A stretch of DNA of 64,000 bases from Paenibacillus silvisoli (GTDB lineage Bacteria; Bacillota; Bacilli; Paenibacillales; Paenibacillaceae), in the NCBI RefSeq assembly GCF_030866765.1, contig NZ_CP133017.1, forward strand, positions 528,501 through 592,500, read 5' to 3'. A program made the position numbers and the translations under genes. Shown here piece after piece: positions 1-8,994 of this stretch. The stretch's first letter is position 1, and every line of letters starts with the position of its first letter. A model generated the notes under the pieces. That model did no database searches. It was not told the DNA's origin and was given only the letters and a program-made list of their open reading frames with translations.

Positions 1-35
1 TCGTCGAAGAAATTACGGAAGAGCTGAAGAAGTAG
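1..35 (+). CDS. C-terminal end of an upstream gene (partial)
   Basis: The window opens inside a reading frame that begins at base 3 and reads VEEITEELKK before a TAG at 33-35. A strong terminator follows about 90 bases later, which fits the end of a real transcription unit. Ten residues are too few to name a family; the charged helical tail is all that can be seen. The other two forward frames also stop within about 60 bases, so the frame choice is a judgement. Confidence 0.4.
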   Translation, partial: VEEITEELKK

Positions 36-122
36 CGGACGCATTCTCCAGGCGGTAAGGTGGCAATGTCAGTTGAAAGAACATCGTTCAGTGAAGTCCG
101 CGTAAGACGCGGGCAGATTGTA

Positions 123-162
123 GAGAATCCCGCCGTTTTAAAAAACGGCGGGGTTCTCTTTA
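123..162 (+). terminator. Rho-independent terminator
   Basis: A stem of about 17 bp (GAGAATCCCGCCGTTTT at 123-139 against its complement ending at 158) with an A/T-rich loop is followed by TCTTTATAAAA. It ends the transcript of the gene entering from the left and isolates the peptide transporter operon. Confidence 0.8.
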
Positions 163-232
163 TAAAACCAACTCCCACCGGGCTGGCTTGTCGCTGGCGT
201 GTGGCGGTCGAGTGAGAGCGCGCATGAATCAT

Positions 233-417
233 CTAACGGTTGCACCAGCGCTTATATGCGCAAAAACAGCCCTTTTTGACAGCTAACGGTTGCCACAGAG
301 GTTATTTAGCCCCAATTGGCACAATTCGCTGTCCAAATCTCTAAATAACGTTCCTGACAACCGTTAGAAATTCAAAAAGGCCCTTAAAGGCAAAGTAGCG
401 TGCGTGGCAACCGTTAG
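233..417. repeat. 185-bp quadripartite inverted repeat, copy 1
   Basis: Two direct units begin with CTAACGGTTG at 233 and 283 (50-bp pitch). Two inverted units end in CAACCGTTAG at 367 and 417 (50-bp pitch). The inner arms GTTATTTAG (301-309) and CTAAATAAC (341-349) are also complementary, so the whole element is one imperfect palindrome centred near 325. It lies between the upstream terminator and the promoter of the peptide transporter operon. Three more copies of identical length occur at 12551, 39972 and 57098. Function unknown. Confidence 0.9.
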
Positions 418-531
418 CGTACTAGCCTCGACCATCTCGAAGGGGAATCGTCTTGAAACCAATTCGCAGCATGCCAATAAATGGTCGTTTTTTCGCCTTA
501 TTTGGCTAAGGACGAGGCGGATTGGATTTAG

Positions 532-537
532 TATAAT
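532..537 (+). promoter_or_regulatory. Candidate -10 box for the peptide transporter operon
   Basis: A perfect TATAAT at 532-537 lies about 110 bases before the first gene. No convincing -35 hexamer sits 16-18 bases upstream, so the promoter may need an activator. Just downstream is the palindrome GAAACGTTTC (544-553), which could be an operator. Between them and the gene the leader is A/T-rich, unlike the coding DNA. Confidence 0.45.
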
Positions 538-648
538 AGAGACGAAACGTTTCACCAATTTTGAAAACCCTATTGTAATTCCGAGTATTCCGATATATAA
601 TTCGGATATTAAAAGAAAGCTACCTAGAGCTACTTGGAGGATGAGAGA

Positions 649-2292
649 ATGCGCAGCAAAAGAAAATTATCCGTCGTTGTCGTACTAGCCCTGCTTACCC
701 TGGTTATTAGCGCGTGCGGCGGCAACTCGAATTCGAACTCGAACTCGAATGCGTCGACGAACGCTCCATCGAATAACGCGCAAACCGCTGACAATGGACA
801 AGCGGATGCGTCCCAGCCGAAGGACGGAGGCAGCCTCATTATCGCGGTTGGCGCCGACCCGGTTATCCTTAACCCGAACTATGCGGGCGACCGTGTCAGC
901 CTGACGATCGACCAAGCGCTATACGCGCCATTGTTCCAAATAAACAGCGGCAAGAAGACGTTCTACCTGGCCGACAGCCTGACGCCTTCCGCCGATATGC
1001 TGACGTATACATTGAAGCTGAAGAGCGGCCTGACTTGGCACGACGGCGAGAAGCTGACGGCCGATGACGTGGTCTTCACGTTCAATAAGATTCTCGACGA
1101 GAAGCAGAACAGCTTCCTGCGCGGCAACCTGATCGTAGGCGGCAAGCCGATCGAAGCGGTGAAGGTCGACGATACGACAGTCGATTTCAAGCTTCCGTCC
1201 GTGAGCCCGGCGTTCGAAGCGACGCTTGTGCAAATCACGCCGATTCCGAAGCATATTTTCGAGAACGAAGCCGATATTGAGAAGAGCACGAAGAACGCGG
1301 CGCCAGTCGGTTCCGGGGCTTTCAAATTCAAAGAGTACAAAACGGGCGAGTATGTAACGCTCGAGCGTTTCGATAACTATTTCGGCGGCAAGCCGCATTT
1401 GGACTCCATCACATACCGTATTGCAAAAGATACGAATGCCGCTAACCTCGCGCTGCAAAGCGGCGAAATCAACGTGAAATACCTCGATCCGCAAGACGTG
1501 TCGACGATCGAGGGCACTGGCAAGTTCGACATTATGCCATATGCCGAAGGCCGCTTATCCTACGTGTTGTTCAACGAGAACAGCGACAGGGGCGCGCTGA
1601 AGAAGAAAGAAGTTCGTCAAGCGCTGTCGTACGCGCTGAACCGCGACGAAGTCATTCAAGCCGCTTACTCGTCCGCCGAATATGCGGATGCGGCGAAGTC
1701 GATTTTGACGCCGGATACGCTGTACCACACGAACGAAGTGCCTTCGTTCGATAACGACGCGGCGAAAGCGAAGGAATTGCTGCAAGCCGCAGGCGAGAGC
1801 AACCTGAAGCTGCGCTTCATCGTGAAGAGCGGCGACAAAGTGCAAGAAGCGATTTCGCTGTACGTGCAGCAGAAGCTGAAAGAAATCGGCGTAGAAGTCG
1901 AGCTGCAAAGCATGGATGCATCCGCTTGGGGCGCGAAGGCGTTCGATCCGGCTGCGAAGGATTTCGAGCTTGCGATTTCCGGCTACATCATGGGCTCCGA
2001 CCCGGACGCTTACAGCGTGCTGTTCACAACGGACGCGGTCTATAACTCCACGCACTACACGAATGCGGAAGTAGACGGTTTGTGGAAGCAAGGCGGCTCG
2101 GAAGCCGACACGGCGAAGCGCGGCGAGATCTACAAGCAGATTCAAGAAAAAATCGCGGACGATGCGGCGATCTTCCCGATCGGCTACACGAAAACGATCG
2201 TCGCGTTCGATAAGCAATTCGGCGGCGTAGAGGACGCGGTCCTGAAGCCGGTCGTCATTTTCGAAGATCCTTCGAAGCTCTACTTGAAATAA
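649..2292 (+). CDS. Peptide/nickel-type ABC transporter substrate-binding lipoprotein (SBP_bac_5)
   Basis: This is a 547-residue extracytoplasmic binding protein of the OppA/DppA/NikA type, which captures oligopeptides, dipeptides or similar ligands for the permease encoded downstream. The start chosen is ATG 649, 8 bases after GGAGG (636-640); an in-frame TTG at 634 overlaps that Shine-Dalgarno and is rejected. Residues 1-22 form a lipoprotein signal with lipobox ISAC and lipidated Cys23. A low-complexity Asn-Ser linker follows, encoded by six-base DNA repeats. The conserved family core then begins (GGSLIIAV, LTWHDGEKLTADDVVFTF). It is first in an operon with two permeases and two ATPases. 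A hairpin terminator after the gene probably keeps expression of the binding protein above that of the permeases. The ligand cannot be told from sequence. Confidence 0.93.
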   Translation: MRSKRKLSVVVVLALLTLVISACGGNSNSNSNSNASTNAPSNNAQTADNGQADASQPKDGGSLIIAVGADPVILNPNYAGDRVSLTIDQALYAPLFQINSGKKTFYLADSLTPSADMLTYTLKLKSGLTWHDGEKLTADDVVFTFNKILDEKQNSFLRGNLIVGGKPIEAVKVDDTTVDFKLPSVSPAFEATLVQITPIPKHIFENEADIEKSTKNAAPVGSGAFKFKEYKTGEYVTLERFDNYFGGKPHLDSITYRIAKDTNAANLALQSGEINVKYLDPQDVSTIEGTGKFDIMPYAEGRLSYVLFNENSDRGALKKKEVRQALSYALNRDEVIQAAYSSAEYADAAKSILTPDTLYHTNEVPSFDNDAAKAKELLQAAGESNLKLRFIVKSGDKVQEAISLYVQQKLKEIGVEVELQSMDASAWGAKAFDPAAKDFELAISGYIMGSDPDAYSVLFTTDAVYNSTHYTNAEVDGLWKQGGSEADTAKRGEIYKQIQEKIADDAAIFPIGYTKTIVAFDKQFGGVEDAVLKPVVIFEDPSKLYLK

Positions 2293-2298
2293 GAACAA

Positions 2299-2336
2299 GC
2301 AAAAAATAAGCTGGATCGTTCCAGCTTATTTTTTGC
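2299..2336 (+). terminator. Intra-operon terminator/attenuator
   Basis: A perfect 17-bp inverted repeat (2299-2315 with 2320-2336, loop TCGT) has an A-run on one side and a T-run on the other. It sits between the binding-protein gene and the first permease, the usual place for partial termination that gives excess binding protein. Confidence 0.8.
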
Positions 2337-2361
2337 TACATGAAAGCAAGGGGAATTCAGC

Positions 2362-3312
2362 ATGAGACAACTCATCGCCAAACGATTGCTGCAGACGATT
2401 CCGATGCTGTTCTTCGTCTCGGTCGTCTGCTTTTCCATGATTAAGCTCGCTCCGGGCGATCCGGTGCTGAACTTCGTAACGCCGAACATGAATCCGGAGA
2501 GCGTCGAACAGATTCGGCACAACTTGGGGCTCGACCAGCCGGCGTACGTGCAATATTGGGAATGGCTGAAGCAAAGCTTGACCGGCAATCTGGGCTATTC
2601 GCTCGTGAACCATCAGCCGGTCATGGATCAAATATTGGACCGCCTGCCCGCAACGGCAGGACTTATGGGCGCGGCGATCGCGCTTGCTGTGCTGCTCGCC
2701 ATTCCGCTCGGATTGATCGCGGGCGCTTACCGGAACAAGTGGATCGATAAAGCGATCAATTTTCTGGCCTACATCGGCATTTCGGTGCCGCTGTTCTGGC
2801 TGGCGATCCTGCTCGTTTATTTGTTCGCCGTCAAGCTGCACTGGCTGCCGAGCATGGGCATGCGGACGATCGGCAAAAATTCGTTCTGGGATGTCGTGAA
2901 GCACGGGATTCTTCCGTGCGTCGTGCTTGCCTTCGGGTTCTTGTCCAGCTACGTGCGCTATATCCGGTCGAGCACGATCGGACAACTGAAAGAAGACTAT
3001 GTGCAAATTCAATACGCGTTCGGTTCGAACCGGTTTACGATTCTGTTCCGCCACGTCATGAAGCATGTGCTGCTGCCCGTCATTACGCTGCTCGGGCTTT
3101 CCATGGCGGATCTGGTGGCCGGCGCCATCGTGACGGAAACGGTCTTCTCCTGGCCGGGCATCGGAACGCTCGGCATGACCGCCGCGAAGGGAATGGATTA
3201 TCCCGTCATCATGGGGATTACGCTGTTCTCGTCCGTGGCGCTCATCGCAGGGAATTTGGCCGCGGATCTGCTGTACGGCATCGCCGATCCGAGAATCAAA
3301 CTGACGAGGTGA
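2362..3312 (+). CDS. Peptide ABC transporter permease, DppB/OppB family
   Basis: The product is a 316-residue inner permease subunit of a peptide-type importer, with about six membrane segments. The N-terminus is the family hallmark: a first helix followed by an extracytoplasmic segment containing LAPGDPV and LGLDQP. The BPD-type permease loop that contacts the ATPases lies near residues 210-230 (FGSNRFTILFRHVMKHVLLP). ATG 2362 follows AAGGGGA. The next permease gene starts 7 bases after the stop, so the two are co-translated. It should pair with the product of 3320-4165 as a heterodimer. Peptide versus nickel or other ligand is not decided by sequence. Confidence 0.93.
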   Translation: MRQLIAKRLLQTIPMLFFVSVVCFSMIKLAPGDPVLNFVTPNMNPESVEQIRHNLGLDQPAYVQYWEWLKQSLTGNLGYSLVNHQPVMDQILDRLPATAGLMGAAIALAVLLAIPLGLIAGAYRNKWIDKAINFLAYIGISVPLFWLAILLVYLFAVKLHWLPSMGMRTIGKNSFWDVVKHGILPCVVLAFGFLSSYVRYIRSSTIGQLKEDYVQIQYAFGSNRFTILFRHVMKHVLLPVITLLGLSMADLVAGAIVTETVFSWPGIGTLGMTAAKGMDYPVIMGITLFSSVALIAGNLAADLLYGIADPRIKLTR

Positions 3313-3319
3313 CAACAAC

Positions 3320-4165
3320 ATGAACCGCAGCAAATGGCGAAATGTAAAAAACGAGCTGCTCGCCAGCAAATGGGGCATCGCGGCCATCATCGTGCTGTTC
3401 GTGCTGACGCTCGGCGCCGTTCTGGCGTTTCTGTCGCCGCAGGACCCGAACCAATTGAACGTGCTGGAGCGGCTGAAGAAGCCGAGCGCGGCCCACTGGT
3501 TCGGCACGGACGACTTCGGCCGCGATTATTTTACGCGCGCGCTGTTCGGCGGCCGGGTCTCGCTTATGGTCGGCTTCGCCTCGATGGTGCTGGCGACGGG
3601 CATCGGCGTCACGGTCGGCGTGGTGAGCGGCTACTTCGGCGGCAAGCTGGACAATGCGCTCATGCGGGCGGTGGAGGTCGTTATGGCGATCCCGTCGTTC
3701 CTCGTGATGCTCCTGCTATGTATTTTTCTAAAACCTAACGTAGGCAGCATTATTATCATTATTTCTCTTCTGATGTGGATGAATATCGCCCGGATTATCC
3801 GGGCGGAAACGATGACGGTGAAGGAGCGGGAATTCGTCCTGTACGCCAAAGCGTCCGGACAGAGCTCGCTCGGCATCATCGGGCGGCATATTTTGCCGAA
3901 CCTGATGCCGGTCATTATCGTCGGCGCGTCGAACACGATCGGCTCCGCGATCATGATGGAGTCGTCGCTCAGCTTTCTCGGCTTCGGGGTGCAGCCGCCG
4001 AACGCGACGTGGGGCAGCATGCTCAACAACGCGCAGGGCTACATCGCGCAGGCGCCTTACTTGGCCTTGTTCCCCGGCTTATTCATACTATTGACGGTGC
4101 TCAGCTTCAACGTGCTGGGCGATATTCTGCGCGTCGGGTTCGAACCGAAGCTGACGAAGCGCTAA
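3320..4165 (+). CDS. Peptide ABC transporter permease, DppC/OppC family
   Basis: This 281-residue second permease subunit begins with a membrane helix and the typical OppC N-terminal extension. The signature WFGTDDFGRDYFTRALFGG then precedes the main membrane bundle. The ATPase-contact loop is seen around YAKASGQSSLGIIGRHILPN. The C-terminus (FNVLGDILRVGFEPKL) closely follows the family pattern, in which the last cytoplasmic stretch reads LGDxLRDxxDP. The start at 3320 follows AGGTGA. A gap of about 43 bases separates it from the first ATPase gene. Length and order match complete Opp/Dpp operons. Confidence 0.93.
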   Translation: MNRSKWRNVKNELLASKWGIAAIIVLFVLTLGAVLAFLSPQDPNQLNVLERLKKPSAAHWFGTDDFGRDYFTRALFGGRVSLMVGFASMVLATGIGVTVGVVSGYFGGKLDNALMRAVEVVMAIPSFLVMLLLCIFLKPNVGSIIIIISLLMWMNIARIIRAETMTVKEREFVLYAKASGQSSLGIIGRHILPNLMPVIIVGASNTIGSAIMMESSLSFLGFGVQPPNATWGSMLNNAQGYIAQAPYLALFPGLFILLTVLSFNVLGDILRVGFEPKLTKR

Positions 4166-4208
4166 CCGGCGGACAGGCAGTTTAACGGCAACAAGGGAGT
4201 GAAGACAG

Positions 4209-5204
4209 ATGGGCATGACAACAGAACGGCTGCTGTCCGCCAAGGATCTTAAAGTATCTTTCTATACGCGGGACGGGGAAAATCAAGCCGTCCGCGGCGT
4301 AAGCTTTCATATCGATGCCGGCGAAACGGTCGGCATCGTCGGCGAGTCCGGCAGCGGCAAGAGCGTAACGGCCAAGGCGCTGATGGGGCTCATTCCCCCG
4401 CCGGGCAAGGTGCACCAAGGGGAGATTACGTTCGACGGGCAATCGCTGAGCGGCCTGTCGGAGAAGGAATGGCGGCGGCTGCGGGGCAACCGCATCGCGA
4501 TGGTGTTCCAGGATCCGATGACGGCGCTCAACCCCGTCCAGCGGATCGGCAAGCAGATGGCGGAGGTTATTACGCGCCATCGCGGCTTGAAGCCGAAGGA
4601 GGCGCTGGCCGAGGCGATCGAGATGCTGCGCCAGGTCGGCATCACTGAACCGGAGCGGCGCGTGCGGCAATATCCGCATGAGTTCAGCGGCGGCATGCGC
4701 CAGCGGGTTATGATCGCGATGGCGCTCTCGTGCCAGCCGGAGCTGCTCATTGCCGACGAGCCGACGACGGCGCTCGACGTGACGATCCAGGCGCAAATTC
4801 TCGACCTGCTGAAGGGGCTGAAGGAGCGCTCCCGCACGGCGATTGCGCTCATCACGCACGATCTCGGCGTGGTGGCGCAGGTGTGCAGCCGCGTCGTCGT
4901 CATGTACGGCGGCATGGTCATGGAGGAAGGGCCGGTGGAGGAGATTTTCTACCGGCCGCGGCATCCGTACACGCAAGGGCTGCTGCGCTCGCTGCCGAAA
5001 CGGGACAACGGGTTCAAGGAGCGGCTCGTGCCGATTGAAGGCACGCCGCCGAATTTGCTCGACCCGCCGCCGGGCTGTCCGTTCATGGCGCGCTGTCCGC
5101 ACGCGATGGACAAGTGCGCCGGGCTGCCGCCGGTCACGGAGGTATCGCCGGGCCACCGGTCTCTGTGCTGGCTGACGGCGGAAGAGGAGGGCGGCAAGCG
5201 ATGA
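4209..5204 (+). CDS. Peptide ABC transporter ATPase, DppD/OppD family
   Basis: The 331-residue cytoplasmic ATPase powers the permease pair. Walker A is GESGSGKS (residues 45-52), the Q-loop lies in [11 protein letters not shown], the signature is FSGGMRQR, Walker B is LLIADEP and the switch histidine is in LITHDLG. The C-terminal extension has the cysteine-rich peptide-ABC domain ([15 protein letters not shown]). ATG 4209 is preceded by AAGGGAGTG; a second ATG two codons later is possible. Its TGA overlaps the ATG of the next ATPase gene (ATGA), so the two ATPases are translationally coupled. Confidence 0.94.
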   Translation: MGMTTERLLSAKDLKVSFYTRDGENQAVRGVSFHIDAGETVGIVGESGSGKSVTAKALMGLIPPPGKVHQGEITFDGQSLSGLSEKEWRRLRGNRIAMVFQDPMTALNPVQRIGKQMAEVITRHRGLKPKEALAEAIEMLRQVGITEPERRVRQYPHEFSGGMRQRVMIAMALSCQPELLIADEPTTALDVTIQAQILDLLKGLKERSRTAIALITHDLGVVAQVCSRVVVMYGGMVMEEGPVEEIFYRPRHPYTQGLLRSLPKRDNGFKERLVPIEGTPPNLLDPPPGCPFMARCPHAMDKCAGLPPVTEVSPGHRSLCWLTAEEEGGKR

Positions 5205-6130
5205 GCGAGCAAGTGAATGCAAGTGCGAGTGCGAAGCAAGAGAATTTGCTCGTTGAGGTGCGCGGGCTGAAGAAGCATTTTACGAAGAGCACCGATATGT
5301 GGGGCCGGCCGACGCAGGTGCTGAAGGCGGTCGACGGCGTCAGCTTCGGCATCAAGCGCGGCGAAACGTTCGGCTTGGTCGGCGAGTCCGGCAGCGGCAA
5401 GTCCACGGTAGGACGCTGCTTGCTGCGGCTCTACGATTACACGGCCGGAGACGTGCGGTTTGACGGCCATGACCTGTCGAAGCTGGGCGAGCGGCAGCTG
5501 AAGCCGTTCCGCCGGCGCATCCAGTCGATTTTCCAGGATCCGTATTCGTCCCTGAATCCGGGGATGAACGTACTGGAGCTGATCGGGGAGCCGATGGATA
5601 TCCACGGGCTGCATCGGGGCGCGGACGAGCGCAAGGAAGTCGTCGCGGGGCTGCTGGAACGAGTCGGCCTGAATCGGGAGCATCTGCTTCGCTTTCCGCA
5701 CGAATTCAGCGGCGGGCAGCGCCAGCGGATCTCGATCGCGCGGGCATTGTCCGTGCGGCCGGACTTCGTCGTCTGCGACGAGCCGATCTCGGCGCTCGAC
5801 GTTTCGGTGCAGGCGCAGGTCATCAATATGCTGGAGGATTTGCAGCGGGAATTCGGGCTGACGTATTTGTTCATCGCCCATGACTTATCGATGGTGCGGC
5901 ATATTTCCGACCGGATCGGCGTCATGTACGGCGGCCGTCTCGTGGAGGTGGCGCCAAGCGCGGAGCTGTACGACAATCCGCTGCATCCGTATACGAAGGC
6001 GCTGCTTTCTTCCATTCCGGTACCGGACCCGCGCGCCGTCAGCGAACGGGTGATCTGGACGAAGGAAGAAGGCGCGGCGGTTCCGGAGCTTCGCGAAGTG
6101 AGCCCGGGGCATTTTGCGGCATTGGATTAA
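5201..6130 (+). CDS. Peptide ABC transporter ATPase, DppF/OppF family
   Basis: This 309-residue ATPase is the partner of the previous one. Walker A is GESGSGKST, the Q-loop is in [13 protein letters not shown], the signature is FSGGQRQR, Walker B is FVVCDEP and the switch histidine is in FIAHDLS. I chose ATG 5201 (ATGA overlap, Shine-Dalgarno GAGGAGG at 5184-5190) over an upstream in-frame ATG at 5114 that would run through the end of the preceding gene. The usual C-terminal oligopeptide-ABC cysteines are absent: the tail is short and ends soon after PVPDPRAV, which is common in the F subunit. Confidence 0.93.
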   Translation: MSEQVNASASAKQENLLVEVRGLKKHFTKSTDMWGRPTQVLKAVDGVSFGIKRGETFGLVGESGSGKSTVGRCLLRLYDYTAGDVRFDGHDLSKLGERQLKPFRRRIQSIFQDPYSSLNPGMNVLELIGEPMDIHGLHRGADERKEVVAGLLERVGLNREHLLRFPHEFSGGQRQRISIARALSVRPDFVVCDEPISALDVSVQAQVINMLEDLQREFGLTYLFIAHDLSMVRHISDRIGVMYGGRLVEVAPSAELYDNPLHPYTKALLSSIPVPDPRAVSERVIWTKEEGAAVPELREVSPGHFAALD

Positions 6131-6149
6131 GCAGGAGGAGGAGATCGAG

Positions 6150-6590
6150 ATGGTGGCATCGGAGAGAACGGAACGGGTGAAGCTGTCCCAGTGGGAAGCG
6201 CTGCTGCTGGAATCGCTGCGCGTGCTGGGCTGGTCGGACGAGGAGCTGATCGCCAAGACGAAGCGGGGCGAGCTGCCGAAGGAAGACACGAGCATCTACG
6301 AGTTTAACTATGCGGAGCTGACGGCGTTCGCGGCGAAGGAGCCGGACATTTTCGAGGCTGCCGTGCGCTCGGGCTATCGGATCAAATACAACACGATCCG
6401 CGGCATCCGCAGCTGGATCGCCGTCGCGCTGCAGCTGGAGCCGGAGCTTGTGCTCGATGAAGGCCGCGAAGCGGTCATCGCTTCGCTGACGCCGGTTGAG
6501 CTGGAGCGGCTGTCGGGCGTCTTGTCGCATGGCTGGACGATTGCGAACGGAGAGCAAGAGGGCGTATACCGGATCGTGCCTCAGGCGTAA
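6150..6590 (+). CDS. Uncharacterised 146-residue protein at the end of the peptide transporter operon
   Basis: ATG 6150 follows the strong Shine-Dalgarno AGGAGGAGGAG, and the gene begins 19 bases after the last ATPase gene, so it belongs to the operon. The product is soluble and acidic, with no signal peptide or membrane segment. It looks mostly helical, with many Leu/Glu-rich stretches and a conserved-looking centre (YRIKYNTIRGIRSWI, LELEPEL-like). I do not recognise a family. Its position before the operon terminator suggests a role tied to peptide uptake or its control, but this is only inference. Confidence 0.75.
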   Translation: MVASERTERVKLSQWEALLLESLRVLGWSDEELIAKTKRGELPKEDTSIYEFNYAELTAFAAKEPDIFEAAVRSGYRIKYNTIRGIRSWIAVALQLEPELVLDEGREAVIASLTPVELERLSGVLSHGWTIANGEQEGVYRIVPQA

Positions 6591-6601
6591 GGCATGTAGT
6601 G

Positions 6602-6654
6602 AAAAAAAAAGGGTTCCGCGCAGTAGATCGATCTACTGCGCGGAACCCTTTTTT
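6602..6654. terminator. Bidirectional terminator
   Basis: A perfect 17-bp stem (6611-6627 with 6632-6648, loop TCGA) is flanked by an A-run on the left and a T-run on the right. It ends both the peptide operon (plus) and the small membrane protein gene (minus). Confidence 0.9.
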
Positions 6655-6659
6655 CGTGC

Positions 6660-6938
6660 TCAGCACGTCCATTCGCCTATCAAACTAATCGCGCCCAACA
6701 AGAACAGGAGGCCCCCGATAGCGACGCCGCCTAAGTTGAACGAGACCGTCAACAGCAACGCGCCGATGATCCTCAAAATCCGATTCTCTTCCTGCCGGAC
6801 GTCTTTATACTCGGCATACAAGCCGGGGAAGCTGATGCCGATGAATACCAAGCCGATGAGCATGATGATGAACAAATCGATGTACAGATTTCCGGTTATG
6901 GCGGTATAGGTCGAGCCCCGGCATGTTTTATGCCACAA
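6660..6938 (-). CDS. Small membrane protein of unknown function
   Basis: This 92-residue protein has three likely membrane helices: about residues 20-40 (LYIDLFIIMLIGLVFIGI), 58-70 and 72-88. Between the first two is a charged cytoplasmic-like loop (EYKDVRQEENR). The only full-length start is TTG (6936-6938), with AGGGTG about 7 bases upstream; a shorter version could begin at an internal Met. No family recognised. It ends at the shared bidirectional terminator and lies downstream of the AraC gene on the same strand, with a gap of about 70 bases. Confidence 0.6.
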   Translation of the reverse strand: MWHKTCRGSTYTAITGNLYIDLFIIMLIGLVFIGISFPGLYAEYKDVRQEENRILRIIGALLLTVSFNLGGVAIGGLLFLLGAISLIGEWTC

Positions 6939-7008
6939 ATCGAATCACCCTGCCGTTTTCCGGTAAGGTGTTCCATCCCCGCGGAAAACATGCATGCTGT
7001 TTTAATAG

Positions 7009-7878
7009 CTACTGCTGCTGCTGCTGCTGCGAGGCGTCCTCTTCCGGTCTCATATACCGGTCGCGGAACAACGCGGGCGTCACGCCCTCGGCCAAGCGGA
7101 ACCGCTCGATAAAATAGCTCGGCTTCGAGAAGCCGACCTCGAGCGCGATCTGCTTCACCGGCTTCGTCGTCGTAATGAGCATCTGCTTCGACAGCTCGAT
7201 CCGCTGCCGATTAAGGTAAGCGAGCGGGGGCATCCCCATCTGCGCGTGAAAGGTGCGGCTGAAGTAGGCCGGGCTCACGCCGCATTGATCCGCCAGCTTC
7301 TGCAGCGGCAGATCTTTGGCGCAGTGCATCCGCATGAAATCGGCTGCGCGCTTGATCGCCTGCACCAGCCCGGGCTCGCTTGGCGCATCGAGATCGGTGC
7401 TGCCCAGAATGAGCTCCAGCACGATCTCGTAGAGCAGCGCGGCATGACGGGGCACTTCCGCCATGTCGTTCAGCGCCGCCGCCTGCCAAAGCTCCTGAAG
7501 GAGCGCATGCAGCCGCTCGGCGCGCGAATAGGCGAACGCCCATACGTCGCCGACCCTTTTGTCGCCGATCAGGTCGTTCATCCCTTCCCCGCGCACATAG
7601 ATCCACCACACCTCCCACGGATCATCCGGGTCCGCGCCGAAATGCTGATATTGATCCTCGGCATACAGGAAGCCCATCCCCGGCTTCAGCTCGATCGAGC
7701 CGGCTTTCGTCCGCAGCCAGCCCGTTCCCTTCACGACAAAATGAATGTTGTATTGGCCTTCCCCATATCTCATCCCATTTACGAAATGATTCGGTTCATC
7801 GTAAATATGGCCGATCCCGACCGGGTAGACCGGAAATCGGTCGAAATCCGGCCACGCCAGAAAGTGCGCCTCGTACAT
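7009..7878 (-). CDS. AraC family transcriptional regulator
   Basis: The 289-residue regulator has an N-terminal cupin-type sensor (about residues 10-150; motifs HFVVKGTGWL, PGMGFLYAEDQYQHF) and two C-terminal helix-turn-helix motifs (LQKLADQCGVSPAYFSRTFH, VKQIALEVGFSKPSYFIERF). It is divergent from the aldo/keto reductase cluster and probably controls it in response to a sugar. I chose ATG 7878 (MYEAHF); an in-frame TTG at 7905 would add nine residues. The C-terminus ends in six glutamines encoded by a CAG repeat, an odd slippage-prone tail beyond the DNA-binding domain. Confidence 0.9.
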   Translation of the reverse strand: MYEAHFLAWPDFDRFPVYPVGIGHIYDEPNHFVNGMRYGEGQYNIHFVVKGTGWLRTKAGSIELKPGMGFLYAEDQYQHFGADPDDPWEVWWIYVRGEGMNDLIGDKRVGDVWAFAYSRAERLHALLQELWQAAALNDMAEVPRHAALLYEIVLELILGSTDLDAPSEPGLVQAIKRAADFMRMHCAKDLPLQKLADQCGVSPAYFSRTFHAQMGMPPLAYLNRQRIELSKQMLITTTKPVKQIALEVGFSKPSYFIERFRLAEGVTPALFRDRYMRPEEDASQQQQQQ

Positions 7879-8029
7879 CGCTCTACTGTCAGCTCCACTC
7901 CGCAAAAAGTTGATATGGCCATCGCAAAAAAGAGGTATCCGAATCGCAATAGTTCTATTATATAGTGGTTTTATGGAAGTAGGAATATCAAAAATATCAC
8001 ATTATGACGAAGAGAGGGCGCACAAGGGT

Positions 8030-8935
8030 ATGGAATATACGACATTCGGTCGAACGGGGCTTCGCGTTTCGAAGCTTGGGCTGGGCGGCGCGCCAATCGG
8101 CGGCGATTTCAAGGACGTAGACGAAAAGGAGATTGAACGGGTCATTCACGAGGCGCTTGATTCGGGCGTCAATTTCATCGATACGGCGCCTCTCTACGGC
8201 AGAGGCTTGTCGGAGGAACGGTTCGGCCGGGCGCTGCTCGGCGGCAGACGCGAGAAGGTCGTGCTGGCCACGAAGGCGGCGCGCTTCGATCAGGACTATG
8301 ATTACGACGGCATCATTCGTTCCGTTGAAGGAAGCTTAAAGCGGTTACAGACGGACCATATCGACCTGCTTCAGCTGCACGACGTGGAGAAGAAGCCGTA
8401 CGACGTCATTATGAACGAAGCGGTTCCGGCACTGCAGAAGCTGCGCGAGGACGGCAAAATCCGCTTCCTCGGCGTAACGGGCCGCGACCTCGATTTGCTG
8501 AAAAGGTATATGGAAACGGATGTGTTCGATTCCGTCCAATTTTACGCGCGATACATGCTGCTCGATTATTCGGCTGCCAAAGAGATTATTCCGCTGGCCA
8601 AAGAGAAGAACATCGCCGTCATTAACGGCAGCGTGCTCGGCATGGGTCTGCTGGCCGACGCGCCGGCGCAGTTCCTCGACGAAGAGATTAGAGCCGAGGC
8701 TGCCAAACGGATGGAGAAGCTGGCTTTCCTGCGGCGCACGGAACCGAAGGGGCTCATTGAGCCGGGCATGCGCTTCAGCCTGCAAAACCCGGACATTCAT
8801 GTGACGCTGACGGGTACGGCATCCAGCCGTTCGCTGCGCGCGAACATCTCCTATTGCGACGGCCAAGGCCTCTCGCCCGAGGATCATAGCAAAGTGCTGA
8901 GCTTGTTCGGAGACTATCCGTCCTTATTCGCTTAA
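8030..8935 (+). CDS. Aldo/keto reductase, sugar-dehydrogenase-like
   Basis: This 301-residue NAD(P)H-dependent oxidoreductase has the aldo/keto reductase fold. It starts MEYTTFGRTGLRVSKLGLGG. The catalytic tetrad is visible: Asp and Tyr in FIDTAPLYG, Lys in LATKAAR, His in LLQLHDVE. The LQLHDVE context and the C-terminal TLTGTASS resemble L-galactose or L-fucose dehydrogenase-type members, which is inference. ATG 8030 is chosen; an open extension upstream to 7910 would run through the regulatory region between it and the AraC gene. It is first in a cluster with an RraA-like aldolase, a barrel enzyme and a mutarotase-like protein. Confidence 0.88.
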   Translation: MEYTTFGRTGLRVSKLGLGGAPIGGDFKDVDEKEIERVIHEALDSGVNFIDTAPLYGRGLSEERFGRALLGGRREKVVLATKAARFDQDYDYDGIIRSVEGSLKRLQTDHIDLLQLHDVEKKPYDVIMNEAVPALQKLREDGKIRFLGVTGRDLDLLKRYMETDVFDSVQFYARYMLLDYSAAKEIIPLAKEKNIAVINGSVLGMGLLADAPAQFLDEEIRAEAAKRMEKLAFLRRTEPKGLIEPGMRFSLQNPDIHVTLTGTASSRSLRANISYCDGQGLSPEDHSKVLSLFGDYPSLFA

Positions 8936-8994
8936 TCATTAACGGCATTTATTCTTCATCTCATTTCATATTGCGAAGGAGTGTTTAGATCGCT

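Noticed and set aside
66-215. A 49-codon open frame beginning ATG 66.
   Set aside because: It runs straight through a strong terminator, the ribosome site is too close to the ATG, and the sequence does not look like a protein.
555-570. A CodY-like box (CAATTTTGAAAACC) upstream of the peptide transporter operon.
   Set aside because: It only resembles part of the 15-base consensus. Dpp operons are CodY targets in Bacillus subtilis, but the match is too weak to list.
634-648. TTG 634 as the start of the first binding-protein gene.
   Set aside because: It overlaps the GGAGG ribosome site that serves ATG 649, and the shorter form has the proper lipoprotein signal.
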